Part shown: one piece after another, positions 43,521 to 54,560 of the stretch | Layout of the letters: the number at the start of each line of letters is the position of its first letter | How positions within the stretch are numbered: the first letter of the stretch is position 1 | From: Emydura subglobosa | Lineage: Eukaryota; Chordata; Testudines; Chelidae | Length of the DNA stretch: 64,000 bases | Direction: 5' to 3' | Assembly (NCBI GenBank): GCA_007922225.1 | Contig: ML679961.1 | Location: 77,242,798-77,306,797 of the forward strand | Notes under the pieces: generated by a model | What the model saw: only the letters and a program-made list of their open reading frames with translations | The model's database searches: none | What the model was told of the DNA's origin: nothing | Program-made: the position numbers and the translations under genes

Positions 43521-44340
43521 GTTTCAAGTTGGGCCAGAGTGAATTAACTTAAATCTAGGATGATTTACATTGTCAAGTGGAAAACCTCGATTTTAAATAC
43601 ATTTTAATCAACTTTTCCTTTTTTACTTTATTTTCTAAAGAAAGGTGCATTCTCATTTAGGATATAAACAAATGTTTTAATGGTTATAACTAAATAGTCT
43701 TTACACTAGTTTTGGTACACTTTTTTTGCCACCTAGGAAGGTACACTATAACTATAACCATTTATTTAAAAAAGTATATAGCTTAATATTTTCAGATTCT
43801 TATTAACTGTACATTTTTAGCATGTTAGAAAATGGAAAATGATGTATTGTTTGTTTACTAGGTAATTAACTTTTTGCTCATGATTTGTATTAAGCTGCGT
43901 TAGGATGTTAACTGGAATTTAATAAAACACACAACAGTATGTGAAATTTACTTTTGATTAAACAAAGCAGCCTTAAACGATTTGTTTATATAAACAATGT
44001 TTTTCTGTGAGCTGGATAGTGTTTCCATGGTGGGTGGAGTCATAAATATTCATAATTTGAGAACTGAGCCAATCAGAGCTCAGGTAAAGAGACGCTATAA
44101 AATAGGAGAATAGGCTCAGTGGATGATCCTGATGAGATAGATGCTGTCTTCAGGCGTCAAAGGCATGTTCCCAGTGCCAGTGATGACTTTGCCAGCCTCT
44201 TGTACCCAGTAGCACAGTCCCTGGGTCCCCCACAGAATCAAGTCCTGAATACAGAACTTATAAAGCTTGACTTCATAAGTTAAATGTTTTTTCCTGGAGT
44301 CTATTTATATAGAAAAGCAGCCTTTAACTCAAAAGCTTTT
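43521..44340. other. Non-coding stretch with candidate core promoter
   Basis: AT-rich, non-repetitive, no ORF. It holds the CCAAT/TATA pair described below. Confidence 0.45.
44035..44130 (+). promoter_or_regulatory. Candidate CCAAT/TATA core promoter
   Basis: GAGCCAATCAGAGC (CCAAT at 44,069-44,073) lies 22 bases before TATAAAATA (44,096-44,104). An AP-1-like GAGTCATAAATATTCATAA block lies just upstream. Start of transcription would be near 44,126-44,132. No exon is recognised downstream. It could also be the U3 of an unrecognised LTR or an enhancer. Confidence 0.3.
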
Positions 44341-44344
44341 GATA

Positions 44345-44612
44345 TAGGCTCATGGATTCAAGCTGGGTTAGATAATATCTTTTATTGGACCAACATCAGT
44401 TGGCGAGAGAGACAAGCTTTCGAGCTTACACAGAGCTCTTCTTCTTTTTCACCAGCAGAAGTTGGTCCACCAAAAGATATTACTGCACCCACTTTGTCCT
44501 TTAAAATTAAAATTTGAATTTAATATAAAATATGTTAAGGCCTAAATTTAGTATAATCTCTTAATGTTGTATACAGTGTTGTTGTAGCCATGTTGGTCCC
44601 AGGATATTAAAT
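44345..44612 (+). repeat. Foldback DNA repeat
   Basis: GATAATATCTTTTATTGGACC (44,372) has its mirror GGTCCACCAAAAGATATTAC (44,464) with a stem of about 28 bp. Between them are GAGAGACAAGCTTTCGAGC and ACAGAGCTCTTC. The phrase GTTGTAGCCATGTTGGTCCC at 44,580 belongs to the other end of the same family. A related fragment is at 37.27 kb. Confidence 0.65.
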
Positions 44613-45690
44613 AGGTTTATTTATTTTTTTTTTAAAGAAAAACTTAGTTTAAATAACACACAAAAAAATCTGATCTAAATTTTAAAAAAATTATTCCCTC
44701 ATCCCAAATCGATTTTATCCACCCTGCATTGGGCACCTAAAAATTACAGCAACCAAAATATAGTCACTTCTGAAAATTTAGGCCTCAAGGCCCAATTTTG
44801 CCATCCACATGTGTAAAGTGTAGATTTGGCTCAAAATCGTTGCGCTGCAAATACACTAGTAGGTGACATTAGGGGTTTTGTAGCCAGGAATCCCTGTTTG
44901 TACATACATACTATTGGAAGTTGAAGCTGGCATCTTCAAAAGGAACCAGTTAGGTCTCCAGTTCCATTTGAATGGGAATCGGGTGCCAAACTCTCTTAAG
45001 CCCCTTTGAAAATCCCACCTGAAAGCTCCTGCTATGCATTCTGTCTCTTGGTCTCCCTTTTCTCTGTTTATTCCAGATGACTTTAGTGCAATTTTGCATA
45101 TACTTGTGTTAATATAATGGAAGATGATGCACAATAAATGCACAATGACCAGGTATAAAATGGATGTTTTGTATTCTGACAAGAAACGTACCTAATTTTT
45201 TAAAACTATTTACTTTTTTAAAATGTCCATTTTATTAGTAATTATCTCCACAAAAAGAGACTCTTCCCTCATGAAATGAAGCAGGTCTGATTACTTTCTG
45301 CCAGCCATGTGGCACTCCTTAACCTTTGTAACCTGAAGTACTCTGTGATAAATTACTTGATAAATTTCAAGAACAAAATATGACTTTTTTTAATGAATTC
45401 ATATTTTTTCTTTGTATTTGGCATTAGTAAATTCATGTTACAGTAATAACTCAAAGCGGCAACCGTTATAGTCCTCAATACAATCTCAGGTTGATTGTTA
45501 CTTGAAATATACCATTATATTTTATCTGGGTTCTATTTCATTAAAACATTGTTAACAGAACAAAAATTAGTTAGATTTAAGAGAGTAAGTATATTGACAC
45601 ATAGTTGCTCTAGGTTTTTTGGAATTTTTGGTTTGATTTTTGGAGGAGATTATTGATTGATTTATCAACAGAGCTACAAGGACCATTTAT
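44613..45690. other. Non-coding stretch
   Basis: AT-rich. No gene or repeat named with confidence. Confidence 0.5.
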
Positions 45691-45699
45691 CTCTGCTAA

Positions 45700-46278
45700 G
45701 GACTAGGGACCAAATTCACTGCTGGCATGAGCAGCAGAAAATCCATTGAGGTAAACAGAATTAGACATACATGTTAAATTTTCCTGGAAGGGGTGGGAGC
45801 GGGAGAGAGTTAGGTGCTTAAGTTCCTTTGTGAGTCTAACTTCCTCTCTAGGTGCCTAAATTAATCATTTAGGCATCACTGATCTTCTCAAAACCACCAC
45901 CCAGTTGCTGCCTAATTCTGTAGGCACCAAAAATCCACCAGGCACTTAAGTTTTCATCAGTAGGCAAAGTCTTGATGCTGCCCCAGAGCTCACAAGCTGC
46001 TCTGAGCCCTCACTCATGCCTTATCTTAGTGGGATTCTCAGACAAGTCACTTAAATATCTCTCCTTTGGGGCCCACTCTGGTAGACATGCTCAGAGCATG
46101 CCTTACCTGCAGAAAAGATACCTGGCATTGGACACATGTGCCTGTGTCCCCAGCTGAGATGACCCCGTGCCTGCTGATGGGTAGGACAGAGTGAGGGCAG
46201 CTGGCTTAAGCAGTGTTACTGAGCATGCTCAGTACAAGCCAAGCAGCAAATTGGGGGTGGGTGCGTGGCACATATGTT
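45700..46278. repeat. Ancient palindromic repeat region ('ttaggtgcctaa')
   Basis: Many phrases such as GAGTTAGGTGCTTAAG, CTAGGTGCCTAAATTAATC, TAATTCTGTAGGCACC and ACTTAAATATCTCTCC belong to the long interspersed palindromic repeat of turtle and crocodile DNA. The region continues after the SINE to about 46,680. Confidence 0.5.
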
Positions 46279-46444
46279 CTCTAGAATAGCGCTCACCTGG
46301 CATTTGGGAAACCTGTTTTCAGATATCTGCTCTGCCTGATATGGAGTAAGATTTGAATGTAGGTCTCCTGTGTACCAGGTAAGTGCCATAACCACTGGGC
46401 TTTAGAGTCATTATCTCTTTTTTTTTTTTTTTTTTTTTTTTTTT
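46279..46444. mobile_element. tRNA-derived foldback SINE with poly(T)27
   Basis: Left arm CTAGAATAGCGCTCACCTGG...GGAAACCTGTTTTCAGAT (46,281-46,326) and right arm GATTTGAATGTAGGTCTCC...ACCAGGTAAGTGCCATAACCACTGGG (46,352-46,400) are near reverse complements. Each arm carries a degenerate tRNA B box (GGTTCAAAT-like). A T27 run (46,418-46,444) follows, a tail if the element is read on the minus strand. Confidence 0.6.
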
Positions 46445-47265
46445 CCTTTCTCTTGCCCAATGAATATTTAATTTTTTATACTATGTGCCTAGGTCAGGTG
46501 CCTAAGGCCCTATATCAGAGGGAATTAGGCATCTAAGTACCTTTTAGGATCTGGGCCCTAAACCTCTCCCCTTTCCTCTGCATTTCACTCCTAGCTAATT
46601 TGGTGCAGCTGCCTGCTCAGCTTGCTCTGCTTCCCTTTCTTAGGCACCTAACTCTCCCCACACAATGCTCGGGGAGCCTGCGTGTTGGACTTGGGACTGT
46701 GAATTCCTTTGGGTGACAGAGCATATAGGAGATGGGCATTGTAACGCCGAGCATTGCAAAACATAACGTCCCTTTGTGAATCTTGGCCATAATCCCCATT
46801 TAAGTCAGTAGAAGTTCCCTTCATGCATCCGAGGGCATTGAAGTTAATGACAAAACTCAATGGAAGCAAGATTGGGCGCTTTATATAGTAAATAAAATAA
46901 TTCTGGGAAAACAAAGGGGTGGAGATATTGCAGTAGAAAATTTAGCATTCACTTCATCCAAGCACAATAATTACGGTGAATTGGTCTGTATGTGTCATAA
47001 ACAAGCATCTAAGGTGGGCTCCCTCTTTTAAATCTAATATTTATTAGTTAACATGATTTTTTCATTGTGCCCTGAATGAAATAATCATAAGCCATGAACT
47101 AAGGATGACAGATTTTTCTTTCCTCACTCATTACTCATAATTTGTAGTAATACTTATTACTGTGATTATGTTGTCATTTTATGTTTGGGTAAATTCAGGA
47201 ATGAAGAATTTTTACTTTCCATCACTCAGCAAGTTATTAACCTATTGGGATCAGGAAGAAGAAAA
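46445..47265. other. Non-coding stretch, first part repeat
   Basis: 46,480-46,800 continues the 'ttaggcacctaa' palindromic repeat (GGTGCCTAAGGCCC, GGATCTGGGCCCTAA, TTAGGCACCTAACTC). After that AT-rich DNA with nothing recognised. Confidence 0.45.
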
Positions 47266-47267
47266 TA

Positions 47268-47400
47268 CAGGGTCAGATTCTGATCTCAGTGTCACTAGTG
47301 TAAATTAAGAGTACTGCAGCTGGATTGAATGGAATAATTCCTCCATATACAGTGATGTATTTGAGCTCAGAATGTGGCTTGCTGTATTGAAACCCGAATA
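47268..47400. repeat. Ancient repeat ('tcagattctgatctcagt')
   Basis: GGTCAGATTCTGATCTCAGTG, CTAGTGTAAATTAAGAGTACTGC and a mirrored TTTGAGCTCAGAATGTGGC. This is the pattern of a palindromic interspersed repeat found across turtles, crocodiles and birds. Confidence 0.6.
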
Positions 47401-47599
47401 ACTACCTTTTTGAGAGTAAGAATGACTGATTTTAGAAACCTGGAACTTTATTGAATATACGCATCCCACAGATGCTACTGTTGATGTCAGATACAAAATT
47501 TATAGACCAGCATTTATTGGACATTATTGGAGAAAAAACTCCCAAAAGGAGTTCTGTTTCATTTTTGTTTTATTGTTCATATTAACTTAGAGAAATAGA

Positions 47600-47832
47600 T
47601 CAAATCCACTGGGCCCTGATCCTTCAAAAACTTGTATACATATTTTGTGTGTGCTGAGTACTCCCTATTGACTTCAAGGATCTACCCACAGTGACAAAAG
47701 ATAACTACAAGCTGGATAGGGGCCTTGGTTTGTAAACTCTCTGGGACAAGCCCTTCTTTCTTACTTGTTTGGACTGTGCCTATGACAATGGGACCCTGAT
47801 TCTTGACAGGAATTCCTAGGCTCTAACATAGT
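47600..47832 (+). repeat. Ancient interspersed repeats (two families)
   Basis: 47,610-47,720 (CTGATCCTTCAAAAAC, CCCTATTGACTTCAAGG) is the palindromic 'ctgatcctgcaa' type. 47,728-47,832 (GTTTGTAAACTCTCTGGGAC, GACTGTGCCTATGACAATGGG, CCTGATTC) is the family seen at 26.43 and 27.87 kb. Confidence 0.6.
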
Positions 47833-47833
47833 A

Positions 47834-47904
47834 GAAAGTTTTCAACTAGCAATAATCACGCCTCGGATAAACATCATCGGCTATGATACTGCCACTGCGC
47901 AAAA
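47834..47904 (-). pseudogene. U4 snRNA pseudogene, 3'-truncated
   Basis: The minus strand reads TTTGCGCAGTGGCAGTATCA, then TAGCCGATGATGTTTATCCG and AGGCGTGATTATTGCTAGTT, then GAAAACTTT. This is the 5' half of spliceosomal U4 RNA with about five differences from the vertebrate sequence, by eye. It ends near nucleotide 70 of about 145. The 3' stem-loop and the Sm site are absent and there is no snRNA promoter sequence expected upstream, so it is a retro-pseudogene and not a functional gene. It lies directly after an old interspersed repeat. Confidence 0.9.
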
Positions 47905-48790
47905 TAAACTCTGTGATAGTCCAACATGCAATAAATTAACTAGTTGGTAGAGCTGGTTGAAAAATTTTTAATGCAATTTTTTGTTGAAAAGTAGTCTTGT
48001 TTTGAAAAAGAAACATTTTGTAAACTTTCTAGAAACTTTCCAGTTTTGTTTTGGTTAAAAAACTCCAAACTAACAGTTGGTTTTCATTCTTTTTGTTGTT
48101 ACTCCCCCACTGTTTCTCTTAATCTCTCTCCCACTTTTTTCCTTTTTGTCCCCTTTCCAGTGGCAAAATGGGGAAAAGAGAAGAAAAAGGCGGGATAAAG
48201 AGGGAAGGGAGAAGTTTAAAAAATTGTTTTGAAATCCTTGATTATTTTTGTGAAATTTTTCTCCCTCATTTTTCAAATAGCACTACTGTTCAGCAGGTAG
48301 CAGCAATGTGATAATAGCTACAGCTTTTATATGCTCTCATTTTCTTTTGATTTTTGTCTGTGGTACAGTGCGTATAACTGAATAAAAATAAATGGATTCT
48401 TGTATTTGGCTTTAAGTACTCCCTTTCTCCTCCATATAATTCTCTATTGAATCCTAACATTCTATATTTGTTTATGGCTCACATCTATAGCTCACTGAAG
48501 TCAATGGAAAGATCAGTTTTGGATAGTCTTTTTGTTCTCCATTTTCTGTCATGCAGTAAATCTGGCCAAACATTACTCTCTGTAGAAAGGTATTACGCTT
48601 ATAAGTGTATTATTGTATTATTTATCTGTTCCTTTGAAAAGGATCAGGTCACTTTTTTTTAAATAGGTGTTGAGCAGCTGTTGTACCCACTGACTTTAAC
48701 AGGAGTTGTCTGTGTTCAGCCTCTCTGAAAATCAGACTAGAAAATGCATATGAAAGGAAAACAAGCTTAGATGTCATAAAGAAAATAAAA
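47905..48790. other. Non-coding stretch
   Basis: AT-rich, no gene and no repeat named. Confidence 0.5.
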
Positions 48791-48882
48791 AGAACAAAGA
48801 ATACAGCCATACTTACAGGACGGGGCACTCTATCTGGGAAGCACTGACCAAAAAGAATTTGGGGATTATGGTGGATAACTAC

Positions 48883-51120
48883 TAACTGTACTATGTAACT
48901 TAAATCAGCTTCTGTACCAGATGACTGGAGGATAGCTAATGGGATCCAATTTTTTTTTAAAAAAAAAAAGGCGCTAGAGGGGATCCTAGCAATTACAGGC
49001 CAGTAAGCCTAACTTCAGTACTAGGTAAATTGGTTGAAACTATAATAAAGAATAGAATTACCAGACATTTAGATGAACATGATACGTTGGGAAAGAGTCA
49101 ACACGTCTTTTGTAAAGGGAAATCATGCCTCCCCACTCTATTAGAATTATTTGAGGGGGGTCAACAAACATGTGGACAAGGTTGATCCAGTTGATATAAT
49201 GTACTTAGACTTTCCTAAAGCCTTTGACAAGGTCCCTCACCAAAATCCCATGACTGCTTAGTTTGCTTAAGAGGGAAGGTCCTCTCATGGATCAGTTAAT
49301 GGTTAAAAGATAGAAAACAATGGTTAGGAATAAATGGTCAGATTTCAGAGGTAAATAGTGGGGTCCATCAGGGATCTGTACTGGGACCAGTGTTGTTCAA
49401 TACATTCATAAATGATCTGGAAAAAGGGGAATGCAGTGAGGTGGCAAAGTTTGCAGCTAATTCAAAATTACTTGAGATAGTTAAGTCCAAAACAGACTGG
49501 GAAGATTGACAAAGGGATCTCACAAAACTGGGCAACAAATTGGCAGATGAAATTCAATGTATACAAAATGTTGTGGTCTAAATTAGCTGTTACCACCCAA
49601 GAAAGAAATCTTGGGGTCATTATGGATAATTCTCTGAAAACATCTGCTTAATGTGCAACAGCAATCTAAAAAGCTAACAGAATGTTAGGAACCATGAGGA
49701 AAGGGATAGATGATAAGAGTAACCTATGGTATACCCACATATTAAATACTGGTTGCAGTTCTGGTTGCCGCATTTCAAAAAAGTTAAATTAGAAATGGAA
49801 AAGGTACAGAGAGGCAAAACAAAAAATGATTAAGGGTATGGAACAGCTTTCATATAAGGAGAGATTAAAAAGACTGGGACTTTTCAGCTTGGAAAATAAA
49901 TGATTAAGGGGGGGGACATGCTCGAGGTTTATAAAATCATGAATATTGTGGAGAAAGTTAATAAGGAAGTGTTTACCCCTTCACATAACACAAGAACAAG
50001 GGTAATCCAATGAAATTAATAGGTAGTAGGTTTAAAACAAACACAAGTAAGTAGTAATTCATACAACGCACAGTCAACATGTGGAACCTATTGCCAGACG
50101 ACATTGTGAAGGCCAAAACTGTAATGGGATCCAAAAAAGAAAGGTCTGTTGATACTGGACACTTTGTGATCAGTGTGGATACCAGTGAGACACAGTACGC
50201 CCCATTTGCAGATCAATAACGTTTAATGTGCAAGTTTTCTATAAATCTACTAGTTAGATACAAAGCCTAAAATTAACTACAATTTATCATACTCACTAAG
50301 CCTGGAGAGCTAAGCAGTCACTCAGAAGGCTGTATCCAGGAATGGCTTTCTTCAGGGGCCCCGCCAAGGAGTCAGTAGATCCTCTGGTCCAACCGGCAGC
50401 ACCTCCCATGGAGTCAGACAAAGGGGGAGGCGCTCCATCAACACCTAAGTGGTGACTTCTTATACCCTTCCATAAACAACCTTCACCTAATTATCTCTCT
50501 CATGATCATATATGCTAATTACCTACATTGGGTTTCCACCCTTAACTACATTCCATTTTCACCATGATAATTGGGGTTGTCAAAACAACATCTGGTGATA
50601 GGAGGGGCAGAGTAAAAGTATTCCCCTGGGCAATAAAACAGACATTCAAGGAGAACTTGTTCCCATCACTGTTATCTATATGCAGCTGCAAGCATCCGAT
50701 ATCTGTATTTTGTCTTCTTATGTGCCGTGATATGCAGAAACTGAGACATCTGTAAGGTTATTCAGTAGTCCTATTTATCTCTGCCAACTGGAAGATGTCT
50801 TGGTACAGGGGTCAGAATACCCAAGCAAGCAACTGAAGCTATGCTAGGCCTGTAGGACAGTGATCAAGCAACTCAAATTGTATTGGGCCTCCAATAAGGT
50901 CCATCAATGATTATTAGCTAAGATGATCATGGATGCAATCCCATGCTCTGGGTGTGTCTAAGCTTTTGTTTGCCAGATACTGGGACTGGATGACAGGAGG
51001 TGGATCAATTGATTGCCCTATTTTGTTCATTCTCTTTGAAGCATCTGGTATTGGTCTTTGTCGGAGACAGGGTAGTGGGCTTGATGGACCATTGGCCACA
51101 CTGGACCATTCTTATGGTTT
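48883..51120 (+). mobile_element. Inner CR1 with degenerate reverse transcriptase
   Basis: Starts around CTACTAACTGTACTATGTAAC and runs through RT text. ATTACAGGCCAGTAAGCCTAAC is the N-Y-R-P-V-S block (48,993), TGTACTTAGACTTTCCTAAAGCC the Y-L-D-F-x-K-A block (49,199), and ATCAGGGATCTGTACTGGGACC the Q-G-S-V-L-G-P block (49,368). The D-D block is disrupted (GTTTGCAGCTAATTC, 49,449). Stops and indels occur throughout. The 3' end (50,897-51,118) has GACAGGAGGTGGATCA, TTGTCGGAGACAGGG and closes with TTCTTATGG. It is interrupted by the LTR at 50,147-50,896. Confidence 0.85.
50142..50901 (-). mobile_element. Solo LTR in the inner CR1, minus orientation
   Basis: The insertion (about 50,147-50,896, 750 bp) starts TGTTGATACTGG and ends CCTCCAATA, with AGGTC on both sides (50,142-50,146 and 50,897-50,901). 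On the minus strand the ends are TATTGG...CAACA, a near-standard LTR end with one change. A TATA-like GGGTATAAGAAG (complement near 50,462) is followed some 230 bp later by ATTAAACGTTATTG (complement near 50,220), a plausible poly(A) signal, so minus is the likely orientation. The precise family is unknown. No coding region. Confidence 0.75.
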
Positions 51121-51419
51121 TAATCAGCTGAACGTGAGCTCCCGGTGTGATCTGTGGCCAAAACAGCTAATGTGATCCTGGGATGCATAAACAGGGGAAT
51201 CATGAGTAGGAGTACAGCGGTTATTTAACCTCTGTATTTACATTGGTATGGTGGCTGTTGGAATACTGTGTGCAGTTCTGAAGCCTGCACTTCACGAAGG
51301 ATGATAAATTGGAGAGGGTTCAGAGAAGAGCCATGACGAGAATGATTAAAGGATTAGAAAACATGCATTATAGTATAGACTCAAGAAGCTTAATCTACTT
51401 AGCTTAATAAAGAGGAGGT

Positions 51420-52523
51420 TAAAGAGTGACCCAGTGGTAGAAGACAAGGAACTTCTGAGTATGTAGCAGTGAGTTTCAGTTGGCCTGACCAGCTCTGTGT
51501 ACCCCATGTACTGTTGTCTTGATATTGATTTAAAAGGGGGCTTGTAATATATCACTGGAAAACTCTTAACTCACTGATCATTCATAATCTTGTGTGATGT
51601 ATGTGTGGTCAACATGCAAAAAAACTTTACAGATGTGCTGGAAATATGTTCCTCAAATGTGTTAGGCAGACAGTGCCTAAGCCCAGCTGAATTTAGGCAA
51701 AGGAATGTTGGTTCATAGGTGTGACTATAACTTCCATGTAAATTAAGCAAGGGGTGACCTAAAACAATGAAAAGCATATTTATAAGCAAGGTAAACAAAG
51801 CCATCAGACAGTCAGGTGGGGGATGATGACCACTTAACAATCTCGAGAGGGATGGAGACTGCACCCCCAGGAAGCAGGTCAGTGAACTTTGGGAAGATGT
51901 AAGCAAAGGCAAAAAGCCATTTTGATCATCCTTCATGTGAGAAGACAAAGAAACTAAGCACTTTTGACTCTGTGTTGGATCCTGGCTAAAGACTGGCCAG
52001 CCATGCGGAAGAATGGCTGTGGTGAGAACACTATTTTGAACAAAAAATTCTAGTTTAAGTTAGATTTTAGTCTTAGAAGCATATTGTTACTTTTGTTTGT
52101 TTATAACCATTTCTATTCTTATTCCTTCTACTTGGTATCACTTAAACCTATGTTCTGTTGTTAATAAACCTGTTCTACATTTGCTAAAAACCCACTCAGC
52201 GCTATGCATTTTAAGAGGAGGGTGTGGTAACCCCAGTTGAGCTACAGTATCAGGCTGCTCTTGTACTGTCACTAAAGGAGCAGCAAATTTGAGAAGGTTT
52301 TGTGCGTGATACAGTGAGGGGGTCTGAGCATTGCAGAGGAACACTTTTTGGGAGAACTTGGGTCTGGAATGGTTGTTGAGGTCCCCCCCTGCCAAGAGTA
52401 GCTGGGCTGCTGGTGCCAAGGCTGAGACACTGCACCGTAGCATTTAAGGCACCCAGAGTTACAAGGCAGGTGTTGATTGAATCCCTTACTGATAGGGTGA
52501 ACCTCAAACTATCACATAAGGGG
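51420..52523 (+). mobile_element. Solo LTR in the host CR1, plus orientation
   Basis: The insertion (51,427-52,516, 1,090 bp) starts TGACCCAG and ends ACTATCACA. The flanks TAAAGAG and TAAGGGG look like diverged copies of one target in the CR1. A TATA-like GCATATTTATAAGC lies at 51,774, and a poly(A) signal GTTAATAAACCTG at 52,160 precedes a short U5. A truncated relative of this LTR lies at the right edge (63.78-64 kb). No coding region. Confidence 0.7.
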
Positions 52524-52865
52524 TTAGTTGATTACATTCTATAAAGATCTACATGGGGATCAAATATTTAATGACGGGCTCTTAATCTAGCAGAGAAAGG
52601 TATAACATAATCCAATGACTGGAAGCTGAAGTGAGACAAATTCAGACTGGAAATAAGGTGTGCATTTTTAATAGGGAGAGCAATTAACCATTGGAACAAA
52701 TTTATTTAAGGTCATGGGGGATTCTCCATCACTGACCATTTTAAAATCTTTTTCTAAAAGTTCTGGTCTAAGAATTATTGTGGGGAGCTTCTAGGGCCTA
52801 TGTTATACAGTTGGTCAGAGTAGATAATCACAATGTTCTTTTCTGGCCTTGGAATCTATGAAGAG

Positions 52866-54070
52866 TGTTAGTCCACTTAAAATGAATTTGTGATTTAAAT
52901 TATAAAGGTCCCCAGGTGAAATAACATTTTTTTTCCTGCAACATGTTTTATTGCAATTTGTGGATACATAGTATAATCTATAAATGCAAGTCAGAAAATA
53001 AAGCTTCATGCAATCTTTTTACCTTGATCCTATCAAGAAAGAAAATCCCGAGTTCTCAAGAATCCCTATTATGTGGGTCATATAATGTTCTGCTTCATGC
53101 AGTCATTTGTCAATTCAATTGTTAACATCCCTCATAACTTCTACTTAGTGATTGAAATATTTTACAGACTCCCTTGATCCCAATTCTCTCAACATTTCCC
53201 TAAAGAGACCTTTTTAATGAAGGTTATACTACCAAAAAAAAAAAAAAAAACATAGTCCTTTACAGTACAGTGATGAGTGAGCTGATGTGAATTCATGTTG
53301 CCCTAATTTATAAGGTAAAAATGTAGACAGCTATTGCCCTAAAGGGTCTTATTGCAGTTCCCATAATTGGGAACTCTCTGGTGTCAAGCAGTGCAATGAC
53401 ACTTTGTATTAGGAGATACACATGGCTACTTGAACAAGATTACTGCACGATGGCAGTTTAAGATATGATGGCTGATGGCATATCTGTCCAGTACTGTACC
53501 TCTTGATTTCTCAAGGCCCCCAGACCTAATAGACAAAGCTGGCTATGTCCTACTTCAGCTGAGAGAGTCTGAGAGAGACCTCTCTGGCTAGCCAGCTAAA
53601 TGGAGTTGGGGCAATAGTCTCAAAAACACAGATTATAACAAATTTACTACCTACTTGAAATAAACATCACCTTCAAAAGTTCAACCTTACATTTGAGGTT
53701 ATTTTTGCACTCTGCATGATAGGGAATGAATACATTCTTATAATTCGTTTGTTTGTTTGTAACTACAGTGAGATCTCTCAAACACTTAACAGGCAAAAAA
53801 AATTTTGGAGAAAAAAAAAGTATGTTCAGAAAGGCCATTAAAATCAAGGGTAAAGAACCTCCAGCTAGTGACAACCAATGGCCTGAAACTCTCACACACG
53901 AACTCGGAGAGGCCCTATTCACAGTCTAGATTGTGCAGCATAGGCACTGTTCACTATTTAAGTGACAAGAAACTACCCTGCTCCATAGGGAGCTCAGAGA
54001 AGAGGTCATGTCTCACTCAAAGCTTCCTGGTGCAGCCTTGGCCGGCCTACCTCTTTCTCTCATTTTGGGA
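52866..54070. other. Non-coding stretch
   Basis: AT-rich with an A17 run at 53,234-53,250. No gene or repeat recognised. Confidence 0.5.
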
Positions 54071-54560
54071 CTGAAGTATGCCCCTTGGGATGAATGATGA
54101 GGGGGATGAGCAGGGTGTTGGTGTGTCCCTTTTTGCACTCCTAACCAGGCGTGTGGAAAAGGGGGGGAGGGCGGGCAATCAGGAGCATGCCCCTCTTCCA
54201 AATCTCTGTGTGTGTCTGCTTCTTCTTTCCTGCTGGAATTCCCCCGAGTTGCCTCTGCCTCCACCCCCTGACTCACCTCAGTGGGAGGTCTGCAAAGCAG
54301 GCAGCAGCACTGGGACTCCAGCAGAAGGGAAGTAGAAACAGCAGGCTGCAGGTGGGAGGGGAGAAGAGGGAGAAGGAGAAGCTCAGTCAGCAGTCTGCCT
54401 CCTTGCTGCTTTCTCCCTCCCTGGGCTTCAGGGACATGAGCGAGCTTCTGCCTCCTGGCTTCTGGATGTCTCTACCAAAGGCATCCTGGGGGCGGTGGGG
54501 TATCACGCAAACCTTTCATTTGTGTGTATAATGTGCCCCTCCAAATGTATTCAAATTGAA
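54071..54560. other. Moderately GC-rich non-coding segment
   Basis: Higher GC than its surroundings with few CpGs. Frames on both strands overlap, which is what GC-rich DNA gives by chance. Phrases TGCCCCTTGG (54,079) and TGTGCCCCTCC (54,531) are near its edges. It may be an unrecognised element, but I cannot assign it. Confidence 0.3.

Larger units (their letters stand above)
48800..52865 (+). mobile_element. Host CR1 (outermost), in three pieces
   Basis: Pieces at about 48,800-48,882, 51,127-51,426 and 52,524-52,865 join in CR1 order. The first carries GACCAAAAAGAATTTGGGG and ATGGTGGATAA. The second carries CAGCTGAACGTGAGCTCCC, GGAATACTGTGTGCAGTTC and GAGAAGAGCCATGACGAG. The third carries ACATGGGGATCAAATATTTAATG and ends with TGGCCTTGGAATCTATGAA, the typical CR1 3' terminus. 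The gaps are filled by the inner CR1 and by an LTR. Only the 3' end of ORF2 and the 3' UTR are present. No frame is intact. Confidence 0.8.

Noticed and set aside
49000..50140. Active CR1 reverse transcriptase gene
   Set aside because: Several stops and indels lie between the RT motifs, and the catalytic Asp pair region is disrupted.
54078..54531. Second CpG island
   Set aside because: GC is raised but CpG dinucleotides are few, and the run is short with no promoter motifs.
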